This document shows, piece after piece, positions 18,306-26,294 of a stretch of DNA of 64,000 bases (position 1 is its first letter; the number at the start of each line of letters is the position of its first letter). The notes beneath the pieces were generated by a model. It had not been told where the DNA came from. It ran no database searches and saw nothing but the letters and a program-made list of their open reading frames with translations. The position numbers were made by a program, and so were the translations under genes. Origin of the DNA: Staphylococcus xylosus NJ (GTDB lineage Bacteria > Bacillota > Bacilli > Staphylococcales > Staphylococcaceae); assembly GCF_000338275.1 (NCBI RefSeq), contig NZ_ANMR01000013.1, positions 38,633 through 102,632 of the forward strand. The letters run 5' to 3'.

Positions 18306-19259
18306 TTATTTACCTAATAATAGGCCGTTTAACAGCATAAGTTGTTCTGGTACACTATTCCGTGAAACGTCTGGGTGATTCACAACCATATCATCATCTA
18401 AGTTAATTTTATTAATTAACTGATTATCAATACGATTTGTTTCATCAAAATAATATTTAACATTATCGCAACAAATCACATATTTTTTTGCATCGTTTGA
18501 TTGCTTCAAATGCTGTTCAATTGAAGGTACTAAGTCTTCCTTTCTTAATCCTTTCATAAAACGTCTATCATTTTGAGCTAAATTACCACCTATATTGACA
18601 ATCGGGTCTACCGCTACTGTCTTAAAGTCTAATGCTGTACCATGATATAACGCACCCGTTCCGCCTTTTGATCCACCATATAGTACCACGTTTTCATCTT
18701 CAACGCCTAAATTGCTCGCTGCATATCTAATCGCATCTTGAATATCTTCTTCGTATTCTGGATAATTTATCGTACTAATATAGTGAGATCCGTGAGATAC
18801 ATTCAAGTCCATAATACGCATCGTATAAACGTTTTTCACTAAACTTCTTTCAATACCATCAAAGAATTTAGGAAACATACGCTTAGGCATTAATGCACTA
18901 TCATACTCTTGTAAATTAGGCATACAAGTAAAAATAACTAACAATTTTTTAGGGACATTTTCATTTACTTTTCTGCCTTCTGGTTCATCCAAAGTATAGA
19001 AGATATCACGAAATTGTTTCAAATCTTTTCTTTGAAATAGCTCTTTGACATGCTTTCTTTTATAGAATTTAGAAATAGTTCCTTGATGAAAATAAAGTAT
19101 ATAATCATTTTTTAATAATGTCTTATATTGTTCATGAAGCTCAGGAGTTTTTCTTACCATTTCTAAATAATTTAAGTTACTTTCAGTATCTATCAATATT
19201 CTTTTGTCACTATTAAAGTCAATTGGCTCACTGATCTTATAAATCATTTCTGTATTCAT
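18306..19259 (-). CDS. XcbB/CpsF-family capsular polysaccharide protein
   Basis: Soluble 317-residue protein (start at ATG 19259, one base after the upstream stop; the longer frame to 19295 would overlap). I place it in the XcbB/CpsF capsule family by the LLVIFTCMPN start of the core, the DLNVSHGSHY segment and VVLYGGSKGGTGALYHG. GGSKGG (195-200) satisfies GxSxG and, with S197, candidate aspartates (265, 272) and H295, could form an alpha/beta-hydrolase-like triad, as in the accessory secretion protein Asp2. Its role in the family is unknown; esterase or acyltransferase activity on a glycopolymer is an inference. Translationally coupled to the CDP-glycerol transferase gene. Confidence 0.72.
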   Translation of the reverse strand: MNTEMIYKISEPIDFNSDKRILIDTESNLNYLEMVRKTPELHEQYKTLLKNDYILYFHQGTISKFYKRKHVKELFQRKDLKQFRDIFYTLDEPEGRKVNENVPKKLLVIFTCMPNLQEYDSALMPKRMFPKFFDGIERSLVKNVYTMRIMDLNVSHGSHYISTINYPEYEEDIQDAIRYAASNLGVEDENVVLYGGSKGGTGALYHGTALDFKTVAVDPIVNIGGNLAQNDRRFMKGLRKEDLVPSIEQHLKQSNDAKKYVICCDNVKYYFDETNRIDNQLINKINLDDDMVVNHPDVSRNSVPEQLMLLNGLLLGK

Positions 19260-19260
19260 G

Positions 19261-21606
19261 TTATTTACCCATCCCATTACTATTAGTTTCTTCAAAAACA
19301 GTGTTTAAGATTTGTTGCGAACTTTCTTTACTATCTTTTGAAATCAGTCGGTTCACTATTTTCGAATAATCCATATAATTCATGCCTTTAAGTTGCAGCG
19401 CGAGTTTTTCTTCATCTAAAGAAACGATTGGGAAGTGTCCTAATTCAAAAATATTAAAGTAGAAGCCAATATCTTTCTGATACATTTCTACATCTTCTTG
19501 TAATAACAGAATAGGCTTATTTAAATGTGCAAAATCAAAGATAGTTGATGAATAATCAGTAATCATCGTTTCACAAAGAATATATAATTCTTGAATATCT
19601 ACAAATTCATTATAAAAACAATGTATTCTAGCATCTAAACTATTATATTTACTTCTAAGCATGCCTTCGTTTGGATGTAATTTAACAATGATTTCATATT
19701 CTTTAGGAAGATATTCTAATAATTTCACTAAATCAATACTTGTTAAATTTTCTCTTTCTTTTTTTCTCCATGTTGGACAGAACAAAATATATTTCTTATC
19801 TTCATTCGTCGTAAATAAATATTTTCGCTGTAATTTTTTACGTTCTTCTTTAGTTACTTGATTAAGTAAATATTCATTTCTAGGAGCACCGTAGTCTAGG
19901 ATTTGCAGATTTTTATTTTCTTGTAAATTAAATGCCGATTCAAGTAACATCGTATTCATTTTTGAAGATGTTAATAAATAGTCCCATTTTTTCATACGTG
20001 GCCTGAATTGTTTTAATTGATCTTTTCGTTCTTTTTCGTCTCCTAAATCATTCACCATTTTTTTCAACGGGAAGCCATGCCAAGTTTGTACAAACACTTG
20101 ATCCGTATGCTTATATACTTTATCCCATGAATTACTATTCATAAAGACATACTTACATTGCCTAAATTTATTTTTGTATTCCTCAGTTCCAAAGCGTATA
20201 GGTTTAAAACCGTAATTTCTAATTTCAATGTCTACTAAAGAATTAGCTGAACTAACAAAAATATTTTTTTGTGGGTAGTTTTTTTGAATACTGAGTGCGA
20301 TATATTTAGGGTCTCCACTAAAATTATTACCGTGGAACGATTCAATAAATACATTACTCTCTTTTGGTTCTATATTATCTAATATTTTCTTACTAAGTCT
20401 TTCTTTACGATTATTATAATATTTTTTAAACCCTTCGAAGAAAATATTATTTTTTAACACCTTACTTAAAAAAGGTTTTTCTTTTAAATCTTTATATAAA
20501 ACTCTACCACTATCTAATTTTTCAATTTTATTTTTAGGTTGAAGACGTACTCTTTTTTTGTATTTTGTTGGTACAAGAGGACGTTTGTTCTGAGACGCTT
20601 TTTTAAATTGCTTTAAATATTGGTTACTGTATTCACTATCAAGAAATTCTGTATTTAAAACTTCAACATCTGTTAGTCTATTTTCTTTTGAATATTTATT
20701 ATTTAACATTGAAAGTAATAGTTTACTGTCCCTAGAAAGGTTTTTTTCTAAAAATTGAATACCATAGTATTTGTCATAAACTTCTTTAAGTACATCATCA
20801 TTACCTGGGTAAATAAGTGCTCTATTTCCTCTAGCTAGTGTTTCTAAAATTGAATATCCTAACGTTTCATAAGGCGATGAGGAAATATAAATATAATTTA
20901 ACGGTTCTTTCTCATTTATATGTATATTGTCTTGTAAGTTGTAATAATTTATGAGGTTCTTATATAAGGCTTCTGATGGACCATAACCAACAATATAAAG
21001 TTGAATATCGTCTCTTTCAGTGTTTTTAATAATATAATTCACCAATTTGATTACATATGAAATTTCTTTGATGCCGTCTTCAAAGCGTGCTTTTATTAAA
21101 AGGTTTCTTTTCGTATTTATTGGTTCTTTATTAATTTTAATATGTTCTGCATTAACGTATTTGTTAAATACTGATTTATAGTTATATTTACAAATAAACC
21201 TCTGTTTAATACCTTCTGTACTAACTCTTACGCCATCTATAGCTTCTAAGCAAAGGTCTATTGAATCATCTATATATTCCATTGGGCCATGTATTTCTCC
21301 AATGACCTTAGTTGATTTATTGATAGCTTTGACGTCTTTGGCGTAATGGAATAAATCTTCTCTTGTTATAATTAATACATCGCATTTAGATAATAATTTT
21401 ATATCTCTAAATTTATAGATATTTAGATTTTCATTATCAATGTTTTCATGAATAAACAAACGTGTAATAGCATCTTGATCAAAGTCTAAATTATTAAAGT
21501 AATTAACTGTATATCCTTGCTTTAAAAAGGATTTAATCAAATTAATATTACTTCTTGAAGTTCCGCCTTTAGCAAAAATATTAAATCCCAAAATATTGAT
21601 ATTCAT
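19261..21606 (-). CDS. Two-domain GT4 / CDP-glycerol glycerophosphotransferase
   Basis: 781-residue protein starting at ATG 21606; the GGAGG site lies inside the longer frame. The N-terminal half (about 1-340) is a GT-B glycosyltransferase with HGPMEYID and the E-x7-E pair in PYETLGYSILE (E247, E255). After a basic linker (340-400) comes a CDP-glycerol phosphotransferase domain (420-775) with SFHGNNFSGDPKY, QTWHGFPLK (507-515), PTWR (611-614), KLHP (642-645) and ITDYSS (682-687), the motifs of TagF/TarF. It may both add a sugar and polymerise or add glycerol/ribitol/sugar phosphate. Product unknown; it may build a teichoic-acid-like polymer or a capsule side polymer. Confidence 0.83.
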   Translation of the reverse strand: MNINILGFNIFAKGGTSRSNINLIKSFLKQGYTVNYFNNLDFDQDAITRLFIHENIDNENLNIYKFRDIKLLSKCDVLIITREDLFHYAKDVKAINKSTKVIGEIHGPMEYIDDSIDLCLEAIDGVRVSTEGIKQRFICKYNYKSVFNKYVNAEHIKINKEPINTKRNLLIKARFEDGIKEISYVIKLVNYIIKNTERDDIQLYIVGYGPSEALYKNLINYYNLQDNIHINEKEPLNYIYISSSPYETLGYSILETLARGNRALIYPGNDDVLKEVYDKYYGIQFLEKNLSRDSKLLLSMLNNKYSKENRLTDVEVLNTEFLDSEYSNQYLKQFKKASQNKRPLVPTKYKKRVRLQPKNKIEKLDSGRVLYKDLKEKPFLSKVLKNNIFFEGFKKYYNNRKERLSKKILDNIEPKESNVFIESFHGNNFSGDPKYIALSIQKNYPQKNIFVSSANSLVDIEIRNYGFKPIRFGTEEYKNKFRQCKYVFMNSNSWDKVYKHTDQVFVQTWHGFPLKKMVNDLGDEKERKDQLKQFRPRMKKWDYLLTSSKMNTMLLESAFNLQENKNLQILDYGAPRNEYLLNQVTKEERKKLQRKYLFTTNEDKKYILFCPTWRKKERENLTSIDLVKLLEYLPKEYEIIVKLHPNEGMLRSKYNSLDARIHCFYNEFVDIQELYILCETMITDYSSTIFDFAHLNKPILLLQEDVEMYQKDIGFYFNIFELGHFPIVSLDEEKLALQLKGMNYMDYSKIVNRLISKDSKESSQQILNTVFEETNSNGMGK

Positions 21607-21694
21607 AAACGCATCCTCCATTCATTTATTATTTCGCCCTTATGAACATTTCACTCTTATAATAAAAAAATACCGAAAAAGTCATTTAGGTTAT

Positions 21695-21748
21695 ATTATA
21701 CTGTATCATTTTATTAAAATCTATATTTTTTGAAATAAATATAGATTT
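21695..21748 (-). promoter_or_regulatory. Candidate promoter with overlapping palindrome upstream of the GT/CDP-glycerol transferase gene
   Basis: Minus-strand TATAAT at 21700-21695 lies about 90 bases before the start. The -35 position (21723-21718, TAGATT) is poor and falls inside the left arm of a perfect 12-base inverted repeat, AAATCTATATTT / AAATATAGATTT (21717-21728 and 21737-21748). A palindrome over a weak -35 box is a classic place for a repressor or activator. Confidence 0.45.
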
Positions 21749-21910
21749 GCTTTAAGATTAAAATTCTAATAAAAACAAGAATTTTTATTTATTAGATTTT
21801 AATTAGTATCTATTTTTTCTTTAAAATTTTAAATGAGCTAGTTCATTTAAAATTTTGTATCTTTACATAAATTGCAGTAATACTCCATACCAAGAAACAG
21901 TTAAAACGAC
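21749..21910. other. A+T-rich spacer with a second long palindrome
   Basis: No gene seen. A perfect 14-base inverted repeat AAAATTTTAAATGA / TCATTTAAAATTTT with loop GCTAGT spans 21823-21856. A weaker one (AATTCTAATAAA / TTTATTAGATTTT) lies at about 21761-21802. No U-run follows in either direction, so these are not standard terminators. Confidence 0.5.
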
Positions 21911-21956
21911 AAAAACACCGACAAAAGTCATAAGACTCTTGCCGGTGTTTTAAAAA
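21911..21956 (-). terminator. Terminator after the GNAT gene pair
   Basis: AAAACACCG (21912-21920) pairs with CGGTGTTTT (21943-21951); the inner AAGTC and GACTT-like bases extend the stem. On the minus strand it is followed by a T-rich run, so it ends transcription of the two acetyltransferase genes. Confidence 0.8.
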
Positions 21957-21993
21957 ATACATAATTTAAGTCATGCTTTATATTTTGTACTAA

Positions 21994-22497
21994 TTAGGCG
22001 ATTTCAATTTGGAAACGACGTACTACTGTTCCATCATCTAATGTTGAAGCTTCAATTTCTTCTCCACCATTGTGTTGAATAACTGCTGCTGAAGCTTTAT
22101 TTTCCTTATCGCATGTTATCAATGCTTCTTGTACACCAATTCTTGATAAATAATCTAAAGATTTTTTCAATAATTTATTACCAAAACCTTTACCACGGTG
22201 TTTCTTTCGGATGCCGTAGCCAACATGGCCACCAACTGTTTTAAGTTGCTCATTTAAATTATGACGAATATTTGCAGCACCAATAATCTCATCGTCATCT
22301 ATTAAAAATAGTGTCGTATTATCTACCGATGCATCATGTGATTTATTCTCTGCTAATTCATGTACTAAATCTTCAAAGTTATTATACTTTGTAATGTTAG
22401 TGATTTCAGGTACAACTTTCTCATCGTGATCAATCCACTCTCTCATATAATCACAATACATCATTTCGTCTCCCATTGTTAACTCTCTAAACTCCAT
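21994..22497 (-). CDS. GNAT family N-acetyltransferase
   Basis: 167-residue acetyltransferase with a complete GNAT fold. DDDEIIGAANIRH is strand 4, and GYGIRKKHRGKGFGNKLLKKSL carries the acetyl-CoA loop (R/Q-x-x-G-x-G/A as RGKGFG). C-terminal ITCDKENKASAAVIQHNGGEE is typical of the YkwB/YjcF-like type. Substrate unknown. A strong GGAAGGAG lies before the ATG. The gene follows a second GNAT gene 24 bases away, so the two form an operon ended by the hairpin at 21.9 kb. Confidence 0.83.
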   Translation of the reverse strand: MEFRELTMGDEMMYCDYMREWIDHDEKVVPEITNITKYNNFEDLVHELAENKSHDASVDNTTLFLIDDDEIIGAANIRHNLNEQLKTVGGHVGYGIRKKHRGKGFGNKLLKKSLDYLSRIGVQEALITCDKENKASAAVIQHNGGEEIEASTLDDGTVVRRFQIEIA

Positions 22498-22521
22498 GTT
22501 GACACTCCTTCCTTTCTTGAT

Positions 22522-23094
22522 TTATGTTTTTAATATTTCATCATGTGTATTTAAATAATAAACGTAATGGTCTGTCCATTGACCATTTTCAAATATAAAC
22601 CCCTTACGGACACATTCATATTGGAATCCTACTTTTTCAATTAAATTAACAGACCTTGGGTTATCGATATTGATATGAGCCTCAATTCTATGAAAATTCA
22701 GTGTATCGCGGGTTTGTTTAATTAATTCTGTTAATGCTTCATAAGCATATCCTTGATGCCAATGTTGGTTATGAATAAAATAGCCAATCTCTGCCCACTG
22801 AAAATTATCACGACTTAAGTTTTTAATATTAAGCATACCTAAATGATTATGTGCCTTATCAAAGATTCCAAAGATATATAAATCATCCGATTTAATTGCC
22901 TCTTGATGTCTGGTGACCAAAGCTGCAAACCAAGGCTCGGTTGCATCTGACATATCTAGTTGACCCTTGTCATGTTTATATTGAGATGGTTTTCTATTTA
23001 CAAAACCTCGTAACCATGATTTATAATCATTTTCTTCCAACGGTCTAATGATAAGACGTTGTGTTGTGAAATGCAACCATAAATTTTTATCCAT
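22522..23094 (-). CDS. GNAT acetyltransferase of the RimJ/RimL type
   Basis: 190 residues from ATG 23094, chosen because AAGGAG lies 9 bases upstream; the longer frame to 23127 includes that site. TTQRLIIRPLEENDY is the typical RimJ/RimL beginning and EIGYFIHNQHWHQGYAYEAL the acetyl-CoA-binding part, followed by EAHINIDNPRSVNLIEKVGF. Such enzymes acetylate protein N-termini (ribosomal proteins) or small amines. No specific target can be given. Confidence 0.85.
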   Translation of the reverse strand: MDKNLWLHFTTQRLIIRPLEENDYKSWLRGFVNRKPSQYKHDKGQLDMSDATEPWFAALVTRHQEAIKSDDLYIFGIFDKAHNHLGMLNIKNLSRDNFQWAEIGYFIHNQHWHQGYAYEALTELIKQTRDTLNFHRIEAHINIDNPRSVNLIEKVGFQYECVRKGFIFENGQWTDHYVYYLNTHDEILKT

Positions 23095-23345
23095 TAACGA
23101 GCTCCTTATAACACATTTCTTTAACATAAACTTACCATTTAAACAGATGAAATTATAGTTATATTTTTATAATCAAAAATTTAATTTAACACAGTATTAT
23201 TAATATATTACCTTTTTATTGTGCGTTAAAACTTTCTTTAAAGGGTATGTAAATTAATGAAAGCGCAATCATTATTAAATATGATATTCCATATATTTAC
23301 TTAACATAAGCCAATAGAGATTTGATATCTTAGGAGGTTGTTATT

Positions 23346-23804
23346 ATGAATAAAACAGACACTTCAAAAATTTTCTTTATGTTTTTCGGTATTTTGTCAT
23401 GGTTGTCAGCGATGATTTTATTTATTTTACCTACACTTCCACCTTACCAAGATTACATTAAAACTCAAGGTGGTATGGCAACAGGATGGATTATTTTGTT
23501 GCTTGTGTTTATCACACTATTTTACATTGCCATTTTAATTCTGGATATTTATAGTCCGATTGCTACACAAGTAGTTCAATTTGTTTTATTAACAGTTGTT
23601 ATTGTCTGTGCTGTACCATCAATAACAGCATTTATCTTAGCATCGTTTGTTATTAATATTAGTATCGTTGAAATATTCATTCCAATTATACTTGTAATCT
23701 TAGCAAGTATGCTCCATATTTTATGGTTTGCAATTCCTTTTATGCAAAATAAAGAAAACCGAGAGAATACTAAAAATAAAACAAAAACAAATCCATTTAA
23801 ATAA
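23346..23804 (+). CDS. Four-helix membrane protein of unknown function
   Basis: I do not recognise this 152-residue protein. It has four hydrophobic segments (about 8-29, 46-66, 73-100, 105-130) and ends in a lysine/asparagine-rich tail, which places both ends in the cytoplasm by the positive-inside rule. Ribosome site TAGGAGG is 8 bases before the ATG. It stands alone on the plus strand between two minus-strand genes, and is followed by the hairpin repeat array at 23.8 kb. Confidence 0.7.
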   Translation: MNKTDTSKIFFMFFGILSWLSAMILFILPTLPPYQDYIKTQGGMATGWIILLLVFITLFYIAILILDIYSPIATQVVQFVLLTVVIVCAVPSITAFILASFVINISIVEIFIPIILVILASMLHILWFAIPFMQNKENRENTKNKTKTNPFK

Positions 23805-23817
23805 CAATAATCTCTAT

Positions 23818-23896
23818 AGAATCACTGCTATATAGAATCACTACTAAATTTATTTAGTTAGTGATTCTTACTCATGAGCTTGTGCTCAAGTGTTCC
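23818..23896. repeat. 79-bp repeat, copy A (left of the kinase gene)
   Basis: Matches 24694-24772 over 79 bases with one mismatch. It holds a hairpin with arms AGAATCACTA / TAGTGATTCT, then a small ATGAGC-TTGT-GCTCA stem and GTGTTCC. It starts 14 bases after the membrane-protein stop and may serve as its terminator. Confidence 0.85.
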
Positions 23897-24002
23897 TCTT
23901 CCATTAGTTAGTGATTCTTACTCATGAGCTTGTGCTCAAGTATTCCTCTTCCTTTAGTTAGTGATTCTTACTCATGAGTTTTTGCTCTTGTAATCCGTTT
24001 AC
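23854..24002. repeat. Three tandem 50-bp units of a hairpin repeat
   Basis: The unit begins TTAGTTAGTGATTCTTACTC, continues with ATGAGCTTGTGCTCAAGTG and ends TTCCTCTTCC. Copies begin at 23854, 23904 and 23954, exactly 50 bases apart; the third is degenerate after ATGAG. No unique spacers lie between them, so it is a tandem repeat and not a CRISPR array. Confidence 0.85.
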
Positions 24003-24165
24003 CAAATCAACTACTTTTAGGCATGAACTCAACAGTTCATGCCTATATTATTTTCAAGATTAGTCATCATCTCCATAACTAATTAATAAAAAGAAATGAT
24101 TCTAAAGTAAATAAATTTCTATCCTTGTTCCTTTTTAGTAGATGCAGTTGTCACAATAAATTGAC
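24003..24165. other. Spacer with a terminator-like hairpin
   Basis: AGGCATGAACT (24019-24029) pairs with AGTTCATGCCT (24034-24044), with ATATTATTTT after it on the plus strand. It can end plus-strand transcripts that cross the repeats. Nothing else is seen up to the kinase stop codon. Confidence 0.6.
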
Positions 24166-24657
24166 TTATAACACGTCTATATCTTTCAGTATCATATTTA
24201 TTATATAATCTTCAGTCATTGATTCGGTAATATATGTTTCTCCTTGTATGTTCAACGTATCTTTCGAGACAAACCACTTAGACATTGCTGTTTCATCAAA
24301 GTCTGTCTGTTTTTTAGTATAATGTCTACGGACTGTTTCTTGAAATGACAGATTAAAATAATATACATGCACATTGATGTTAGACTTTTCAAAAAATCTA
24401 TTAAGCATCGTCCCATACTTATATTTATTTAAAATACCTTCTAGTATGACATAGTCACAATGATTAATACCATAATTTATGATTTCTTCTATTAAGTTAA
24501 TTGCTAAATTACCAGGTCGATCACGAACGTTAAGCATCTGTCTACGTACTTCATCTTGACCTATTACCATCACACCTTCTCCTAAATACTGTTGTATACG
24601 TTTGGCAATTGTTGATTTGCCACTGCCAGAATTCCCTCTAATAATAATAAGATGCAT
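24166..24657 (-). CDS. Small P-loop kinase (AAA / zeta-toxin-like nucleotide kinase fold)
   Basis: 163 residues from ATG 24657 (GAGAGG 11 bases upstream). Walker A GNSGSGKST at 8-16, a GQDEVRRQML segment near 37-46, and YVILEGIL as Walker B. This pattern is shared by small P-loop phosphotransferases (chloramphenicol or uridine kinase-like, zeta toxins). The target may be a nucleotide, sugar or antibiotic. It is bracketed by the two 79-bp repeats, which suggests that gene and repeats moved or duplicated together. No antitoxin gene is adjacent, so a toxin role is unlikely. Confidence 0.72.
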   Translation of the reverse strand: MHLIIIRGNSGSGKSTIAKRIQQYLGEGVMVIGQDEVRRQMLNVRDRPGNLAINLIEEIINYGINHCDYVILEGILNKYKYGTMLNRFFEKSNINVHVYYFNLSFQETVRRHYTKKQTDFDETAMSKWFVSKDTLNIQGETYITESMTEDYIINMILKDIDVL

Positions 24658-24693
24658 CGTAATTTTCACCTCTCTAAAGAATTACTTCTATAA

Positions 24694-24772
24694 AGAATCA
24701 CTGCTATATAGAATCACTACTAAATTTATTTAGTTAGTGATTCTTACACATGAGCTTGTGCTCAAGTGTTCC
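24694..24772. repeat. 79-bp repeat, copy B (right of the kinase gene)
   Basis: Direct repeat of 23818-23896; the only difference seen is T to A in the TACTCATG/TACACATG segment. It sits 36 bases upstream of the kinase start, in the same orientation as copy A. Confidence 0.85.
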
Positions 24773-24819
24773 ACTTAAACTCATATCGTTCATTTATTTG
24801 GTTATTATGTATTAAAATA

Positions 24820-24868
24820 AAACGAGACAGCATTCTTAGTTCTGTAACTAGAATACTGCCTGTTCTCA
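24820..24868 (-). terminator. Terminator after kbl
   Basis: Long imperfect stem: GAGACAGCATTCTTAGTT on one side and AACTAGAATACTGCCTGTTCTC on the other, with loop CTGT. On the minus strand a GTTTTATTTT tail follows. It lies 45 bases after the kbl stop codon. Confidence 0.75.
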
Positions 24869-24912
24869 TTAACACACTCAAGCACACTTTCAATACGTGG
24901 CTTGAATGATTA

Positions 24913-26103
24913 TTATTTAATTGTGCCTAGTTCTTTACCAACTTTTTCAAAAGCCGCTAAAGCTTTATCTAACATTTCTTTTGTGTGAGCTGCTGTAGGC
25001 ATATTACGTACACGTCCAGTACCTTTAGGAACCGTTGGGAAGACGATTGATTTCACATAGACACCTTCATCTTTCAAGCGACTACTAAAGGCTTGTGTTT
25101 CCTTTTCATCTCCGATAATTACAGGTGTAATTGGTGATTCTGAGTTACCGATATCGAAGCCTAACTTTTGCAATCCTTCTTTTAAGTAATTGCCATTTTC
25201 CCAAAGTTTATCATGTAATTCTGTAGATGCCATTAATTTTTTCACAGCTTCTGTAATTGCTTTTGTATCCCCAGGAGCTAATGATGTTGAGAATAAAAAT
25301 GGTCTAGATTGTGCTTTTAACCAATCAATTAGTGATTGAGTACCTGCTACGTATCCACCAACAACACCTATTGCTTTTGATAACGTACCAATTTGAAAAT
25401 CAATCTTATCTTGTAATCCGAAATGCTTAACTGTTCCCGCACCTTTACCCATTACACCTGAGCCATGTGCATCATCAACATAAGTAATTAAGCCAAACTC
25501 TTCTGCAATTTCAACGATTTCTGGTAACTTAGCTACGTCTCCATCCATACTGAATACACCATCAGTGATATACATTACTTTATTATATTGGCCAGATTCT
25601 ACAGCCTCTTTTGCTTTAGCACGTAAATCTTCCATATCTGAATGGTTTACACGAATAATTTTCGCTTTAGATAAACGACAACCATCAATGATAGAAGCAT
25701 GGTTTAATTCATCTGACAGAATAGCATCATTTTTATTCATAACTGCTGAAATAGCTGCCATATTACAATTGAATCCTGATTGATATGCAATAGCTGCTTC
25801 AGTTCCTTTGAACTCTGCAAGTGTTTGTTCTAATTCATCATGAACATCTAAGGTACCATTGATTGAACGTACCGCACCGGCACCAACGCCATGTGTATCG
25901 ATCGCATCTTTTGCTGCTTTTTTTAAGTCTTCGTCTGTTGCTAGTCCTAAATAGTTATTGGAAGATAAGTTTACATAATTTTTCCCGTTAATAGAAATTT
26001 CAGGGCCATTTGCACCTTCAATTGTATCTATTTCATTATATAATCCGTTATCTTTTAAATATTGAATATTTTCATCTAAAAAGCCATGTAGTGACTGAAC
26101 CAC
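24913..26103 (-). CDS. kbl: Glycine C-acetyltransferase (2-amino-3-ketobutyrate CoA ligase)
   Basis: PLP enzyme of the alpha-oxoamine synthase family; it cleaves 2-amino-3-ketobutyrate with CoA to glycine and acetyl-CoA in threonine breakdown. 396 residues, starting at GTG 26103 with AGGGGG upstream. Motifs: [11 protein letters not shown] (131-141), DDAHGSG (210-216) and the PLP lysine K243 in [12 protein letters not shown]. No threonine dehydrogenase gene is beside it. 8-amino-7-oxononanoate synthase (BioF) is a close relative, but the lone position and the staphylococcal order kbl-M20-tuf favour Kbl. Confidence 0.85.
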   Translation of the reverse strand: MVQSLHGFLDENIQYLKDNGLYNEIDTIEGANGPEISINGKNYVNLSSNNYLGLATDEDLKKAAKDAIDTHGVGAGAVRSINGTLDVHDELEQTLAEFKGTEAAIAYQSGFNCNMAAISAVMNKNDAILSDELNHASIIDGCRLSKAKIIRVNHSDMEDLRAKAKEAVESGQYNKVMYITDGVFSMDGDVAKLPEIVEIAEEFGLITYVDDAHGSGVMGKGAGTVKHFGLQDKIDFQIGTLSKAIGVVGGYVAGTQSLIDWLKAQSRPFLFSTSLAPGDTKAITEAVKKLMASTELHDKLWENGNYLKEGLQKLGFDIGNSESPITPVIIGDEKETQAFSSRLKDEGVYVKSIVFPTVPKGTGRVRNMPTAAHTKEMLDKALAAFEKVGKELGTIK

Positions 26104-26256
26104 TGCAAGTCCCCCTTTGAATTATCTTAGTCTTCAAATTAATAATAACCTATTTTAATAAAAGTGGAAAGTATTATAAACACACGTCACAATGCATTAC
26201 TCACAACATAATTTGTCTACTATCAATTGCACCTACAGTTGTGCATTATTAAGTGG

Positions 26257-26262
26257 TATAAT
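26257..26262 (+). promoter_or_regulatory. Extended -10 box of the M20 gene
   Basis: TATAAT preceded by TGG (TGn extended -10). Transcription would begin near 26269. This makes the ATG at 26271 an unlikely start and supports the TTG at 26295. No good -35 box is present, as often with extended -10 promoters. Confidence 0.6.
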
Positions 26263-26294
26263 AGTGAAAAATGTTTAAGGAAGAAGGGCTGAAG

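Noticed and set aside
23818..24002. CRISPR-like regular repeats
   Set aside because: The 50-base units are tandem and leave no unique spacers, and no cas genes are nearby.
24166..24657. Toxin-antitoxin system with a zeta-like kinase
   Set aside because: No small antitoxin gene lies next to it and the protein is short; only the P-loop fold is shared.
26160..26230. TTGTGA direct repeats before kbl as a Rex or CRP/FNR-type operator
   Set aside because: The two TTGTGA units are in the same direction with eight bases between them, which does not match the known palindromic consensus.
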